Origin: Gilvimarinus sp. 2_MG-2023
GTDB lineage: Bacteria > Pseudomonadota > Gammaproteobacteria > Pseudomonadales > Cellvibrionaceae
Direction of reading: 5' to 3'
Assembly (NCBI RefSeq): GCF_030547685.1
Contig: NZ_JAUOQM010000040.1
Coordinates: 1-42,640, forward strand
DNA length: 42,640 nucleotides
Shown here one piece after another: positions 15,805 to 24,064 of this stretch; positions within the stretch are counted from its first letter, which is position 1; each line of letters begins with the position of its first letter. The notes under the pieces were generated by a model. The model searched no databases and had not been told where the DNA came from. It worked only from the letters and a program-made list of their open reading frames with translations. The position numbers and the translations under genes are program-made.

Positions 15805-17016
15805 TTATTCACCCTTGCAGTAATCGGCGGTGTCGATAAACACCTGCTTTAAGTTGTACCCACTGGCCGCGAAATTGGCGGTGGCATTGGTTACCAGGGC
15901 GCGGTCGGCACTGTTGCCGGGCTGGCGCAGGCACACCTGATTGAATACCTTTTCTACCTGGCAGCTGGCAAAAGCACCGGAGTGGGCCAGCTCTTGCCCC
16001 AGGCTTTTTGCGCCTGTCCCCTCACCTGCCAGCGTTGGGTCCCAGGCCAAAATAGCGTTGGGGCCGCGGCGCCAATAATTGTCCCACTCATCGTTGGGTG
16101 TGACGTAGCCCGGGGCGAATGTGCCGGCGTTGATATGGTATTTGGCCTCTACCCGGGTGCCGGTGGCGGGGTCGGTTTCGCCCTCAAGGTTGTAGTGGAT
16201 AGCGCCAAACTCGGCGTCCGGGTCTGTGTTCGGGTCGTATTCGTAGTCGTAATAGGCAAAAGCTTGCGCCATGGGGTCCATGCCGGTGTGGCAACCTATG
16301 CAGTTGTTGAGGAACACCCGGCTGTCGCCGCCGGGGCTGCGGCTGACATCTTGGCGGATGCGGTCGGGTATGCCTGTGGTGTCGTGCACTTGTTCCAGGT
16401 CGCGGCACAGGTGGTTGAGCAGCGTAAAGCGGAACATCGCGCGGTTGGTGCCGGCAACAAAAAAGGCCTTGGCGGCGGCGCGGCTGGTTATGACCCCGGC
16501 GGTGGCTTCGCTGGGCAGCGCGGTTAAGCTGGATTGGGTTTTCGCGCTCAGAGCGTCTACCAAGGCGACATCGGCGGTTTCCAACGCTTGGTAGTGTTCG
16601 TTATTGGCGCTGCTGTAGGGTGGCAGGCCGAGGTTGTCCGCGCCGGTGTACAGGACATCGTCGTACAACAGCGTGCGGAAGTCGCGCTCGTCGCGCACCA
16701 GCCCCATAACGGTGGCGGTGTAGTCGTTAAGAGGTGCAAACGGAGTAAGGTCGCGGTTAGTCCAGGGCGTGGCCATGGCTTTTAAGGTAGCGCGGTAGAA
16801 GCCGTCGTTGTCCATCGCCAGGCGCACCGCGGCGGCCACATCGTTATTGTCGATATGGTTGGTCATCTCCAGCAGTACGGCTTCGGTCGGCGGCACCCCG
16901 GCTACCCGGGAGTGTATTTGCAGGGCTTGTTCGCGCGCACCGGCCACTGCCTGCAGGCAGCACAGTGCCAGGCTCAGACACAGCGCCCGCTGTAAAAATC
17001 GTTGGGTGAGGGACAT
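15805..17016 (-). CDS. Exported CxxCH protein, DUF1592/1588/1585-like
   Basis: A 403-residue protein with a signal peptide (cut near AVAGA). It carries one CIGCH motif (239-243) in the context NCIGCHTGMDPMAQAFAYYD, closely resembling the C..CH..MDP...AF...D signature of DUF1588. A later AHSGAFASCQVEKVFNQVC resembles the DUF1585 end domain. It therefore looks like a distant, shortened member of the planctomycete-type cytochrome group that usually accompanies DUF1501. GGAG precedes the ATG by seven bases. It is first in the leftward operon, just left of a MITE-like insertion. Confidence 0.7.
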   Translation of the reverse strand: MSLTQRFLQRALCLSLALCCLQAVAGAREQALQIHSRVAGVPPTEAVLLEMTNHIDNNDVAAAVRLAMDNDGFYRATLKAMATPWTNRDLTPFAPLNDYTATVMGLVRDERDFRTLLYDDVLYTGADNLGLPPYSSANNEHYQALETADVALVDALSAKTQSSLTALPSEATAGVITSRAAAKAFFVAGTNRAMFRFTLLNHLCRDLEQVHDTTGIPDRIRQDVSRSPGGDSRVFLNNCIGCHTGMDPMAQAFAYYDYEYDPNTDPDAEFGAIHYNLEGETDPATGTRVEAKYHINAGTFAPGYVTPNDEWDNYWRRGPNAILAWDPTLAGEGTGAKSLGQELAHSGAFASCQVEKVFNQVCLRQPGNSADRALVTNATANFAASGYNLKQVFIDTADYCKGE

Positions 17017-17049
17017 TCCCCGGCTCCACGGTGTATAGAATAGGTATTA

Positions 17050-17212
17050 GGGCACCTCTGAATAATAGAGTAATGCCTCTGCGAGACCTCAAGCCTAACC
17101 CGCACTCGTCGTTGCTACTTTTCGGAAGGTCTAGACATTCCCTCAAAGTAGCGCCTAGATTGCGAGTTGCGCTGTAAGCCAGAGGTACCACACTATTGTT
17201 CAGAGGTGCCCC
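17050..17212. mobile_element. MITE-like element with 5-base target duplication
   Basis: The ends are imperfect inverted repeats of about 32 bases: GGGCACCTCTGAATAATAG at the left, and the complement of CTATTGTTCAGAGGTGCCC at the right. TATTA flanks both sides (17045-17049 and 17213-17217). At 163 bases it has no coding capacity. It sits between the divergent CxxCH gene and HzsA-like gene, where the promoters must lie. Confidence 0.8.
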
Positions 17213-17368
17213 TATTATAGGCGGATGCAGCGGGGAAACCTGAGTGTTCAAACCTGCTGCGGGTGTCTACCCATTCACAAATCCGCCAAATAGCCGCAGT
17301 TGTTGGCTCCGGTGGCGCTAGAATAGCGAACGTTTGATAACTTTACGCCGCCAGGAGAAGGCTCACCC

Positions 17369-20074
17369 ATGACGAGGCTCCCACTGTATCGCCCCCGCGC
17401 TCGTCGCCTGCCGGATCGAGCCGCGCCTATTTTTGCCTCGGTATTGGCGGCGCTGACCATAACCGCTTGTGGCGGCGGAGGCGGGGGTGGCGTGTCCGGC
17501 GGCGGGCAGGCACCCGACCCGGTCGTGGTGGACTTGCCCATCGCCTACATCGAGCGCCCGCTACCGCGCGATGACGCCGGTGAGTTGCTGCCGCCCGACC
17601 CCTTTCGACGCGATGAGTTTAACCCCGGGGCGCAGCTGTTTATTAAAGAGCGGGCCACCGACGATGCGCTCACCACCAATATCAGTGCGCGCGCGTTTGC
17701 CGAGGGTGAGGTGGATGTCAAAGATCTGAGCGCCCACCCCGACGGCGATCGTCTGCTGTTTGCCATGCGCGCGCCGGAGGTTGAAGACCTCGATGAGGAC
17801 GAACAGCCCAAGTGGAATATCTGGGAGTACAACCTGGAGCTGGATACACTGCGCCGGGTGATAGATTCCGACATCGTCGCCGAGCAAGCCGACGATATAA
17901 ACCCGCGCTACCTGCCCGATGGGCGTATCGTTTTTGCCTCTACCCGCCAGGTGCGCAGCCGCGCTATTTTACTGGATGACGACAAAGCCCAATACGCCGC
18001 CGAGAGCGAGAGCGGCGATGGCCCGGCTTTTGTGCTGCACTCTATGAATGACGACGGTTCGGACATTCGCCAGCTGTCATACAACCAAAGTCACGAGTGG
18101 GACCCGCTGCTGCTGAACAGTGGCCGCCTGCTGTTTACCCGCGCCGACAACTACAACAATAACCGCGTCAGCTACTACACCGCCCGCCCCGACGGCACCG
18201 ATCTGCGCTTGCACTACGGTTATAACACCCGCCTGGAGGATGAAACGCCCTGGCTATTTAACCCAGAACTCATGCCTGATGGCCGGTTGGTGGGTATTTA
18301 CAAACCGCGCGAGAATTTGCTCGGTGGTGATATGCTCGCCATTAACCACAGCGACTATGTCGAAGACAACCGCTCGGTGGACTCACTCAATGAAGAGGAT
18401 ACCGAGGCCGATACCGCCGCGCTGGATATCTTAACGGTCTTGCCGGTAATGATTGACGGCAGTGTTTCGCGCCACGGTGAGTTTTCCGCGCTGGCGCCTC
18501 TGAACGATGGCACCAATCGCCTGTTGGTGAGCTGGAGCCAGTGCCGGTTAACCGAGCCCGCCGACCCGCAAGAAGCCGGTAGCACCGAGCGCTACCTGCC
18601 TTGTACGGAGGAGAATTTAGCCGTGGAGCCGGCCCTTGAGCCCGCGCCGCCGGTTTATGGACTTTGGTTGTACAACCTGGACGACAACCTGCAACAGCCG
18701 GTCATTGTGCCCCGCGAAGATGTCTACTACACCGATTTGATCACCCTGGAGCCGCGCGCCCCGGCGCCATATCTGGCGTCCGAGGTGGATGCCGATTTGG
18801 CCGAAGAGGGCCTGGGGGTGCTGCATATACGCAGTGTGTATGACATCGATGGTGAAGACAGCAGTGCTCAGGGCTTGAGTGCGCTGCGCGACCCGGCGCA
18901 AACCACTGCCGCCGAGCGCCCGGCGCGTTTTTTGCGCCTGGTCAAAGCGGTGTCTCTGCCGCCGGATGACATTCTCAACTTTCCCGGCAGCGCCTTTGGA
19001 TTTAGCGGGGCGCAGCGGTTTAAAGAAATTTTAGGCTACGTCCCCATTGAGCCGGACGGTTCGGTCAAAACGCTGGTGCCGGCCGATGTTGCCTTTACCG
19101 TGTCGGTGGTGGATGCCAGCGGCCAGCGTATCTCCGATCGGCACGAGCACTGGTTGCAGGTGCGCCCGGGCGAAACTTTCCAGTGTAAAGGGTGCCATGA
19201 AGATGGCTCGCCCGTGCCACACGGCCGCGCTAATGCCGGGCCCGCGTCCATCAATACCGGGGCCGAAACCACCGGCCAGCCCTTCCCCAATACCGAGCCC
19301 GCCCTGTTTGCCGATATGGGTGAAACCATGGCCGAAGTCTACGCCCGCATTGCCGGTGTTCGCACGCCCAGTGTGGATATCGAGTTTACCGATGACTGGA
19401 CCGACCCCTCCGTGCGCGCCAAAGACCCTGATATAAGCTATCGCTATGCGGATATCTACGCTGCGCCGGACCCCGCCAAGCTGCCCGCCACCGAGCTGTG
19501 CCAGCAACGCTGGAGTGCCGCCTGCCGCACAGTGATTCACTATCCGCAACATATTCAGCCCCTGTGGGATGAGCCGCGACTGGAACTGGCCGAGGATGGC
19601 AGCCTGTTGGCCGATAACACCTGTACCAGTTGTCACAATACCGTCGATACCGATGGCCTTGTACAGATTCCGGCGGGCCAGTTAGACTTAACCGCCAGCG
19701 AGAACAACACCCCGCATATCACCTCGTATCGCAAGTTGTTGGCAACGCACTTTGAGCAAGAGGTGGTCGAAGGGGTATTGCAGGACGTGCTGATCGAAAG
19801 CGGAGAGTTTGAGCGCGACGAAGAAGACGAGCTGATTCTCGACGCCGAGGGCAACCCAATTCCTATTTTGGTGCGTGTGCCTGTAAGCCGCTTAATGTCA
19901 TCGGCCGGGGCGCGCTTTAGCGGCGGCTTTTTTAACCGCATGAACCGCTTTGATCAAGAAGACGCGACCTTTGACCATCGCGGCCTGCTCAATGCACACG
20001 AACAAAAACTGATTGCCGAGTGGTTGGATATCGGTGCTCAATACTATAACGATCCATTTGACGTGCCCGATTAA
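17369..20074 (+). CDS. Large lipoprotein resembling the hydrazine synthase alpha family, two CxxCH motifs
   Basis: A 901-residue lipoprotein (lipobox ITAC, Cys34, then a Gly-rich linker). The first half has TolB/PD40-like beta-propeller repeats (SAHPDGDRLLFA, NPRYLPDGRIVFAS, NPELMPDGRLVG). Residues about 535-610 (FPGSAFGF...LGYVPIEPDGSVK...VPAD...W...RPGETFQCKGCHE) resemble the middle domain of hydrazine synthase alpha and its many relatives outside anammox bacteria. CKGCH (606-610) and CTSCH (752-756) may bind heme. Hydrazine synthesis is not implied. The next gene starts within its stop (TAATG), so it heads the rightward operon. Confidence 0.75.
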   Translation: MTRLPLYRPRARRLPDRAAPIFASVLAALTITACGGGGGGGVSGGGQAPDPVVVDLPIAYIERPLPRDDAGELLPPDPFRRDEFNPGAQLFIKERATDDALTTNISARAFAEGEVDVKDLSAHPDGDRLLFAMRAPEVEDLDEDEQPKWNIWEYNLELDTLRRVIDSDIVAEQADDINPRYLPDGRIVFASTRQVRSRAILLDDDKAQYAAESESGDGPAFVLHSMNDDGSDIRQLSYNQSHEWDPLLLNSGRLLFTRADNYNNNRVSYYTARPDGTDLRLHYGYNTRLEDETPWLFNPELMPDGRLVGIYKPRENLLGGDMLAINHSDYVEDNRSVDSLNEEDTEADTAALDILTVLPVMIDGSVSRHGEFSALAPLNDGTNRLLVSWSQCRLTEPADPQEAGSTERYLPCTEENLAVEPALEPAPPVYGLWLYNLDDNLQQPVIVPREDVYYTDLITLEPRAPAPYLASEVDADLAEEGLGVLHIRSVYDIDGEDSSAQGLSALRDPAQTTAAERPARFLRLVKAVSLPPDDILNFPGSAFGFSGAQRFKEILGYVPIEPDGSVKTLVPADVAFTVSVVDASGQRISDRHEHWLQVRPGETFQCKGCHEDGSPVPHGRANAGPASINTGAETTGQPFPNTEPALFADMGETMAEVYARIAGVRTPSVDIEFTDDWTDPSVRAKDPDISYRYADIYAAPDPAKLPATELCQQRWSAACRTVIHYPQHIQPLWDEPRLELAEDGSLLADNTCTSCHNTVDTDGLVQIPAGQLDLTASENNTPHITSYRKLLATHFEQEVVEGVLQDVLIESGEFERDEEDELILDAEGNPIPILVRVPVSRLMSSAGARFSGGFFNRMNRFDQEDATFDHRGLLNAHEQKLIAEWLDIGAQYYNDPFDVPD

Positions 20075-20838
20075 TGCAAACAACTGGCAACACAATAACA
20101 GCCCTGGTGCTGGCCCTCGGCGCCTGTTTAGCGATGCCGGTGCAGGCGGGTTGGTTTGACCAGGCCGCGCCTTTAGTGGTGACCGTCGACAGAGCTTATA
20201 TCGACGTTTACTCCGGCCCGGGGCGCGGTTATCCCATTTTTCATGCGCTGGAAAAAGGCGAGCAAATCACACTGCTTAAAAGCCGCACCCAGTGGATTAA
20301 AGTGCAAACTGAAAACGGCACCGAGGGTTGGGTAAAACGCGAAGCGATGCTGGCGACCTTAGACGCTACCGGCCAGACTCCCGATTTTTCCGACGCTTCG
20401 CGCGCCGACTCTGTGGCGGGCAGCTTTGAAGTGGGGGCGGGCTTTGGCGATTTTGGCGGCGCCGATTCCACAACCTTAACGCTCGGCTACCGCTTTACTC
20501 AGCACTTAACCATTGAGGCGCGTTATGCCCAGCAGGCGGGCAAGTTTTCCGACAGCGAAATTATCGCCGGCGGGCTGACCCATCAACCGTTTCCGGACTG
20601 GCGGGTATCGCCTTATATTGGTCTGGGTGCCGGGCGTATAAAAATTCACCCCAGCGCCACTTTGGTGGACACCGTCGATAGGGAAGACTCCGTACTGCAA
20701 GCGAGCCTGGGTACTTATGTGTATTTGTCGCGCCGTTTTTTTATGCGCCTGGATTACACCAACCACTACCTGCTCACCACCCGTGAGAACAACGATGAGG
20801 TAAACGAATGGCGAGTTGGATTCAACGTTTTCTTTTAG
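20074..20838 (+). CDS. SH3-domain plus outer-membrane beta-barrel protein
   Basis: A 254-residue exported protein. A signal peptide (cut near VQAG) is followed by a bacterial SH3 domain at about 30-90 (YIDVYSGPGRGYPIFHALEK), a type that often binds peptidoglycan. An OmpA/OmpW-like eight-stranded barrel runs from about 115 to the C-terminal Phe (EWRVGFNVFF), the usual barrel-insertion signal. The ATG overlaps the stop of the HzsA-like gene, and the next gene begins 31 bases before this one ends. It probably anchors or ports the surface complex at the outer membrane. Confidence 0.85.
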   Translation: MQTTGNTITALVLALGACLAMPVQAGWFDQAAPLVVTVDRAYIDVYSGPGRGYPIFHALEKGEQITLLKSRTQWIKVQTENGTEGWVKREAMLATLDATGQTPDFSDASRADSVAGSFEVGAGFGDFGGADSTTLTLGYRFTQHLTIEARYAQQAGKFSDSEIIAGGLTHQPFPDWRVSPYIGLGAGRIKIHPSATLVDTVDREDSVLQASLGTYVYLSRRFFMRLDYTNHYLLTTRENNDEVNEWRVGFNVFF

Positions 20839-21446
20839 CCGGTTGCTGCCTGGCACCACTGGCAGCGAGCGGGCAAAGTGACGACCCGCTGGAGCCGATT
20901 GTGGGGGCGGATATCGAACGCCGCGCCATCAGTGAGGATATGCTCGATACCGAGAATTTTGAAATCGGCGTATACGGTGGCGTGTTGGGCATTGAAGATT
21001 TTGGCAGCAGCGCCGTGACCGGTGCCAATATCGCTTATCACATTACCGAAGATTTTTTTGTCGAGGCGATTTACGGCAGTAGCGACGCCAATAAAACCAG
21101 CTACGAATTATTGAGCGGTGCGGTGGAGTTATTGAGCGATGAGGAGCGCGAACTCACCTATTACGCTCTATCGCTGGGTTATAAAATGTTTCCGGGCCAA
21201 ATATACCTGGGTGCGAATACGGCGTTTAATACGCACTTTTATATTACCGCCGGGGGCGGCAATACCGAGTTTGCCGGCAACCGTTACGCCAGCTACACCC
21301 TGGGGGCGGGTTACAAACTCTATTTAACCGATTGGTTCGCGCTGGATGTGGGTATGCGCGATCATATGTTTAGCCACGAGTTATTTGGCGAGTCGCGCAA
21401 CACGAATAATTTTGAAGGCCGCTTGGGCCTGTCCGTGTATTTTTAG
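20808..21446 (+). CDS. Outer-membrane beta-barrel protein
   Basis: A 212-residue protein with a signal peptide (cut near AASGQ) and alternating strand pattern (IGVYGGVLGIEDFG, ITEDFFVEAIYG, YTLGAGYKLYLTDWFALDVG), ending in LSVYF, a typical barrel C-terminus. It overlaps the preceding barrel gene, and TlpA follows after nine bases. It belongs to the small OmpW-like barrels regularly found with SH3-barrel, TlpA, DUF4266 and DUF3570 genes in marine gammaproteobacteria. Confidence 0.85.
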   Translation: MASWIQRFLLAGCCLAPLAASGQSDDPLEPIVGADIERRAISEDMLDTENFEIGVYGGVLGIEDFGSSAVTGANIAYHITEDFFVEAIYGSSDANKTSYELLSGAVELLSDEERELTYYALSLGYKMFPGQIYLGANTAFNTHFYITAGGGNTEFAGNRYASYTLGAGYKLYLTDWFALDVGMRDHMFSHELFGESRNTNNFEGRLGLSVYF

Positions 21447-21455
21447 GAGTACGGA

Positions 21456-21941
21456 ATGATTAAAACATTACGATCTTTAGCGTTTATTTGCAGTGTGTTT
21501 TGCACCGCACAGGTGGCGGCGAATGATGTCGCCCCCGACTTTACTTTAAAAAGTAACGGTGGTGAAAACCTGCGCTTGGAAGAGCAGCGAGGCAATGTGG
21601 TTATGCTCAACTTTTGGGCCACCTGGTGCGCACCCTGTCGCAAAGAGATGCCCGTGCTGGAGCAAATACATCAGCGCTACAGCGCCGCGGGGTTTGTACT
21701 CTGGGGGGTAAATGTGGAGCAAGACAGCGCCGCGGCCGCCGCCATGGCTAAAGATTTGGGGGTGAGCTTCCCCATTGTGTTTGACCCGGAAAGTAAAGCC
21801 AGCCAGGCCTACGGGATTGATGCGATGCCAACCACTATTTTGATCGACCGCGATGGCAATATTCGCTACAAACACCGCGGCCTGCCCAAAGGGTACGAAG
21901 AAAAATATCGCACCCAAGTGCGCGAGCTGTTGGCTGAATGA
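21456..21941 (+). CDS. TlpA/ResA-like periplasmic thioredoxin
   Basis: A 161-residue redoxin with a signal peptide (cut near VAAND) and active site WCAPC (Cys58, Cys61) in the motif NFWATWCAPCRKEMP. This family reduces disulfides in the periplasm, for example in apocytochromes before heme attachment or in copper-binding proteins. The cis-proline loop is visible (IDAMPTTILID). AGGAG lies before the ATG. It overlaps the DUF4266 gene by four bases. The adjacent Cys-rich DUF4266 protein and the CxxCH proteins upstream are plausible substrates. Confidence 0.92.
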   Translation: MIKTLRSLAFICSVFCTAQVAANDVAPDFTLKSNGGENLRLEEQRGNVVMLNFWATWCAPCRKEMPVLEQIHQRYSAAGFVLWGVNVEQDSAAAAAMAKDLGVSFPIVFDPESKASQAYGIDAMPTTILIDRDGNIRYKHRGLPKGYEEKYRTQVRELLAE

Positions 21942-22159
21942 TGCGTTGGGGTCGCGTTGGGCTGTTGGTGGCGCTAACGGTTTTCGTTGGCGCCTGCACG
22001 CCTTGGGTGAAACCCTATGAGCGCGCACACCTGGCCGATGAGATTATGAGCTTCGATCGCGACCCCATTGCCAATGGCTATTTGCACCATGTGTACGAGG
22101 CCCGCGAAGCGGCGCGCGGCGCCGATGGTGCCAGTGGAGGTGGCTGTGGCTGTAATTAA
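21938..22159 (+). CDS. DUF4266 small lipoprotein with GGGCGCN tail
   Basis: A 73-residue lipoprotein: hydrophobic start, lipobox VGAC (Cys19 or nearby), then the conserved DUF4266 segment WVKPYERAHLADEIMSFDRD. The C-terminus is GGGCGCN, with two cysteines in a glycine run. The ATGA overlap with tlpA indicates coupled translation. The function is unknown. The tail could bind a metal, be reduced by the neighbouring TlpA, or be a modified peptide; none of these is shown. It is almost always beside DUF3570, as here. Confidence 0.88.
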   Translation: MMRWGRVGLLVALTVFVGACTPWVKPYERAHLADEIMSFDRDPIANGYLHHVYEAREAARGADGASGGGCGCN

Positions 22160-22172
22160 TAGGTGGGGCGGA

Positions 22173-23324
22173 ATGCAGAACGCGGAACGCAGAACGCTGG
22201 CCGCTCTAGTTGCAGCGCTACTATTGCTGACTTGCAGCTGGGTTAAAGCCGAGGTGTTGGCCCCCGATCGTTTGGATGTGATGTACCACAGTTACGACGG
22301 CGGCGGTGCCACCATTGATGGGCCGTCGGTTCTGGTGCGCAAAAATATCGGCAACAGTTTTGCCGTGTCAGCCAACTACTATGTGGATATGGTTTCCAGC
22401 GCCTCGATCGATGTGTTGGCTACGGCCAGTGAATACACCGAAGAGCGCACCGAATATTCGGTAGGCGCTGAGTATCTAAACGATCGCACGACTATTCGCG
22501 CCGGTTACACCAGCAGTGAAGAAAACGACTACAGTGCGCAAACCGGTAGCATTAATATCAGCCAAAGTTTTTTTGGTGACCTGACCACATTAACCCTGGG
22601 CGCGAGCTATGGTGAGGATGTGGTCGGCCAAAACGGCAACGACACCTTCGAAGAAGATGTGGCCCGTCGCCGCTACCAACTGAACTTAACGCAAATTCTA
22701 ACCAAGTCGTTAATCGCTGCAATCAATGTTGAGTCCGCCGTGGATGAAGGGTTTTTAAATAATCCCTATCGCCAGGTGCGCTATCTCGATACCACAGCGG
22801 CTCAGGGCTTTAGTTACCAAAAAGAGCTCTACCCCGAAACACGAAATTCCGATGCCGCCGCCCTGCGCGCTATTTACTACTTGCCCTATCGCGCCAGTTT
22901 GCGCGCCGACTATCGCTGGTACCAGGACAGTTGGGGCATTGACGCCAGCAACTGGGCGCTGCGCTACACCCACCCGGTGGGTGAGCGCTGGTTGTTTGAA
23001 TTAAAATACCGCAGCTATGAGCAAACCCAAGCGGATTTCTACGCGGACTTATTCCCCTATCGCGATGCACAAAACTTCCTCGCCCGCGATAAAGAGCTGA
23101 GCGAATACACCTCCGACACCATCGGTCTGGGTGTCACTTGGAATGTGCCGCAAAAGTGGCTCTGGGTTTTTGATAAGAGCACAGTGAATCTGTATTGGGA
23201 TCACTTCCAGTTCGACTATCAAAACTTTCGCAATGTATTAACGGAACAGGCCAGTGTGGGCGAAGAGCCCATGTATAACTTCGACGCCAATGTTATTCGG
23301 TTGTATTTTTCGTTTTGGTATTAA
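22173..23324 (+). CDS. DUF3570 outer-membrane beta-barrel protein
   Basis: A 383-residue barrel protein started at the ATG at 22173, 13 bases after the DUF4266 stop and preceded by GGGGCGGA. An earlier in-frame start at 22068 would lie inside DUF4266. The signal peptide ends near VKAE, followed by many amphipathic strands and a C-terminal aromatic residue (RLYFSFWY). The first codons (MQNAERRT) are formed by three heptamer units GCAGAAC/GCGGAAC/GCAGAAC. DUF3570 proteins are large barrels of unknown cargo that travel with DUF4266 and TlpA. Confidence 0.88.
   Translation: MQNAERRTLAALVAALLLLTCSWVKAEVLAPDRLDVMYHSYDGGGATIDGPSVLVRKNIGNSFAVSANYYVDMVSSASIDVLATASEYTEERTEYSVGAEYLNDRTTIRAGYTSSEENDYSAQTGSINISQSFFGDLTTLTLGASYGEDVVGQNGNDTFEEDVARRRYQLNLTQILTKSLIAAINVESAVDEGFLNNPYRQVRYLDTTAAQGFSYQKELYPETRNSDAAALRAIYYLPYRASLRADYRWYQDSWGIDASNWALRYTHPVGERWLFELKYRSYEQTQADFYADLFPYRDAQNFLARDKELSEYTSDTIGLGVTWNVPQKWLWVFDKSTVNLYWDHFQFDYQNFRNVLTEQASVGEEPMYNFDANVIRLYFSFWY
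22175..22195 (+). repeat. Heptamer repeat in DUF3570 start region
   Basis: Three units (GCAGAAC, GCGGAAC, GCAGAAC) overlap and follow the start codon. The same heptamer is repeated at the right edge of the window (42623-42640). Seven is not a multiple of three, so a change in unit number would shift the frame. Confidence 0.7.
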
Positions 23325-23351
23325 GCCAATGCGTTCGGATTGAGTGTCGCC

Positions 23352-23951
23352 ATGGATAAGTTGGCCCTGTGTTGTGGTTTTTTCCTGATTGCACCGCTGG
23401 CCGGTGCCGATACATTTGACCGGCAATTGGCGAGTGCGGCTGAAGAGCGCACACAACACGAGATTACCTACGATGGCTCTTACCGCGCGATTGGATACCC
23501 CAATGGCGATGTGCCAGAGCATATCGGTGTCTGTACCGATGTTGTGATTCGCGCTTACCGCACTCTGGGGGTGGATTTACAACAATTAGTGCACGAGGAT
23601 ATGCTTGCGCACTTTGACCTTTACCCGTCGCAGCGAATGTGGGGGCTGAGCAAAACCGATACGAATATTGACCATCGCCGGGTACCCAATCTGCAAACTT
23701 TTTTTGCCCGCCACGGCACCGAGCTTGCGCAAAGCAATACCGCAGCCGACTACCAAGCCGGTGATATTGTCAGTTGGATGTTGCCGGGCAACTTGCCCCA
23801 TATTGGTATTGTTACCAATCAAATGTCCGCGCAGACAAATCGCCCGCTCATTGTGCATAATATCGGTGCCGGGCCGCGCCTTGAGGATGTGTTGTTTGCC
23901 TACCCTATAACCGGCCACTATCGTTACCGCCCCGATGTGCACATCGATTAA
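23352..23951 (+). CDS. DUF1287 exported protein
   Basis: About 199 residues, with a signal peptide (cut near LAGAD). The DUF1287 core is clear: VCTDVVIRAYRTLGVDLQQL, MWGLSKTDTNIDHRRVPNLQ, AGDIVSWMLPGNLPHIGIV and IVHNIGAGP. The Cys/His/Asn-type pattern resembles NlpC/P60-like cysteine peptidases, so a cell-wall hydrolase role is possible but unproven. A TTG four codons upstream is an alternative start. It is the last gene of the rightward cluster, 27 bases after DUF3570, followed by a hairpin with a T-tract. Confidence 0.85.
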   Translation: MDKLALCCGFFLIAPLAGADTFDRQLASAAEERTQHEITYDGSYRAIGYPNGDVPEHIGVCTDVVIRAYRTLGVDLQQLVHEDMLAHFDLYPSQRMWGLSKTDTNIDHRRVPNLQTFFARHGTELAQSNTAADYQAGDIVSWMLPGNLPHIGIVTNQMSAQTNRPLIVHNIGAGPRLEDVLFAYPITGHYRYRPDVHID

Positions 23952-23963
23952 TTGTCTTACTCG

Positions 23964-23984
23964 CCTTTGCATTAAAGGTTTTTT
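23964..23984 (+). terminator. Probable intrinsic terminator after DUF1287
   Basis: CCTTT-gcatt-AAAGG followed by six T residues, 12 bases after the stop. The stem is short (5 bases), but position and T-tract fit a terminator for the rightward operon. Confidence 0.55.
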
Positions 23985-24003
23985 CATTAAAGCTGATTAT
24001 TGT

Positions 24004-24064
24004 CCTCAGACCTCAGACCTCAGACCTCAGACCTCAGACCTCAGACCTCAGACCTTAGACCTTA
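24004..24064 (+). repeat. CCTCAGA heptamer tandem array
   Basis: Seven perfect CCTCAGA units (24004-24052), one CCTTAGA (24053-24059) and a partial CCTTA. The end of the array contains the stop codon of the leftward gene at 24062-24598. Confidence 0.95.

Noticed and set aside
11239-16785. Many long open frames antisense to the DUF1501, LamG and CxxCH genes
   Set aside because: They are shadow frames typical of GC-rich coding DNA, with composition biased by the opposite strand and no recognisable domains.
17369-20074. Hydrazine synthase and anammox metabolism
   Set aside because: Only the fold family is similar. The other synthase subunits are absent and relatives of this family are widespread in non-anammox bacteria.
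24004-24064. Possible CRISPR array
   Set aside because: Units are contiguous heptamers without spacers and no cas genes are present.
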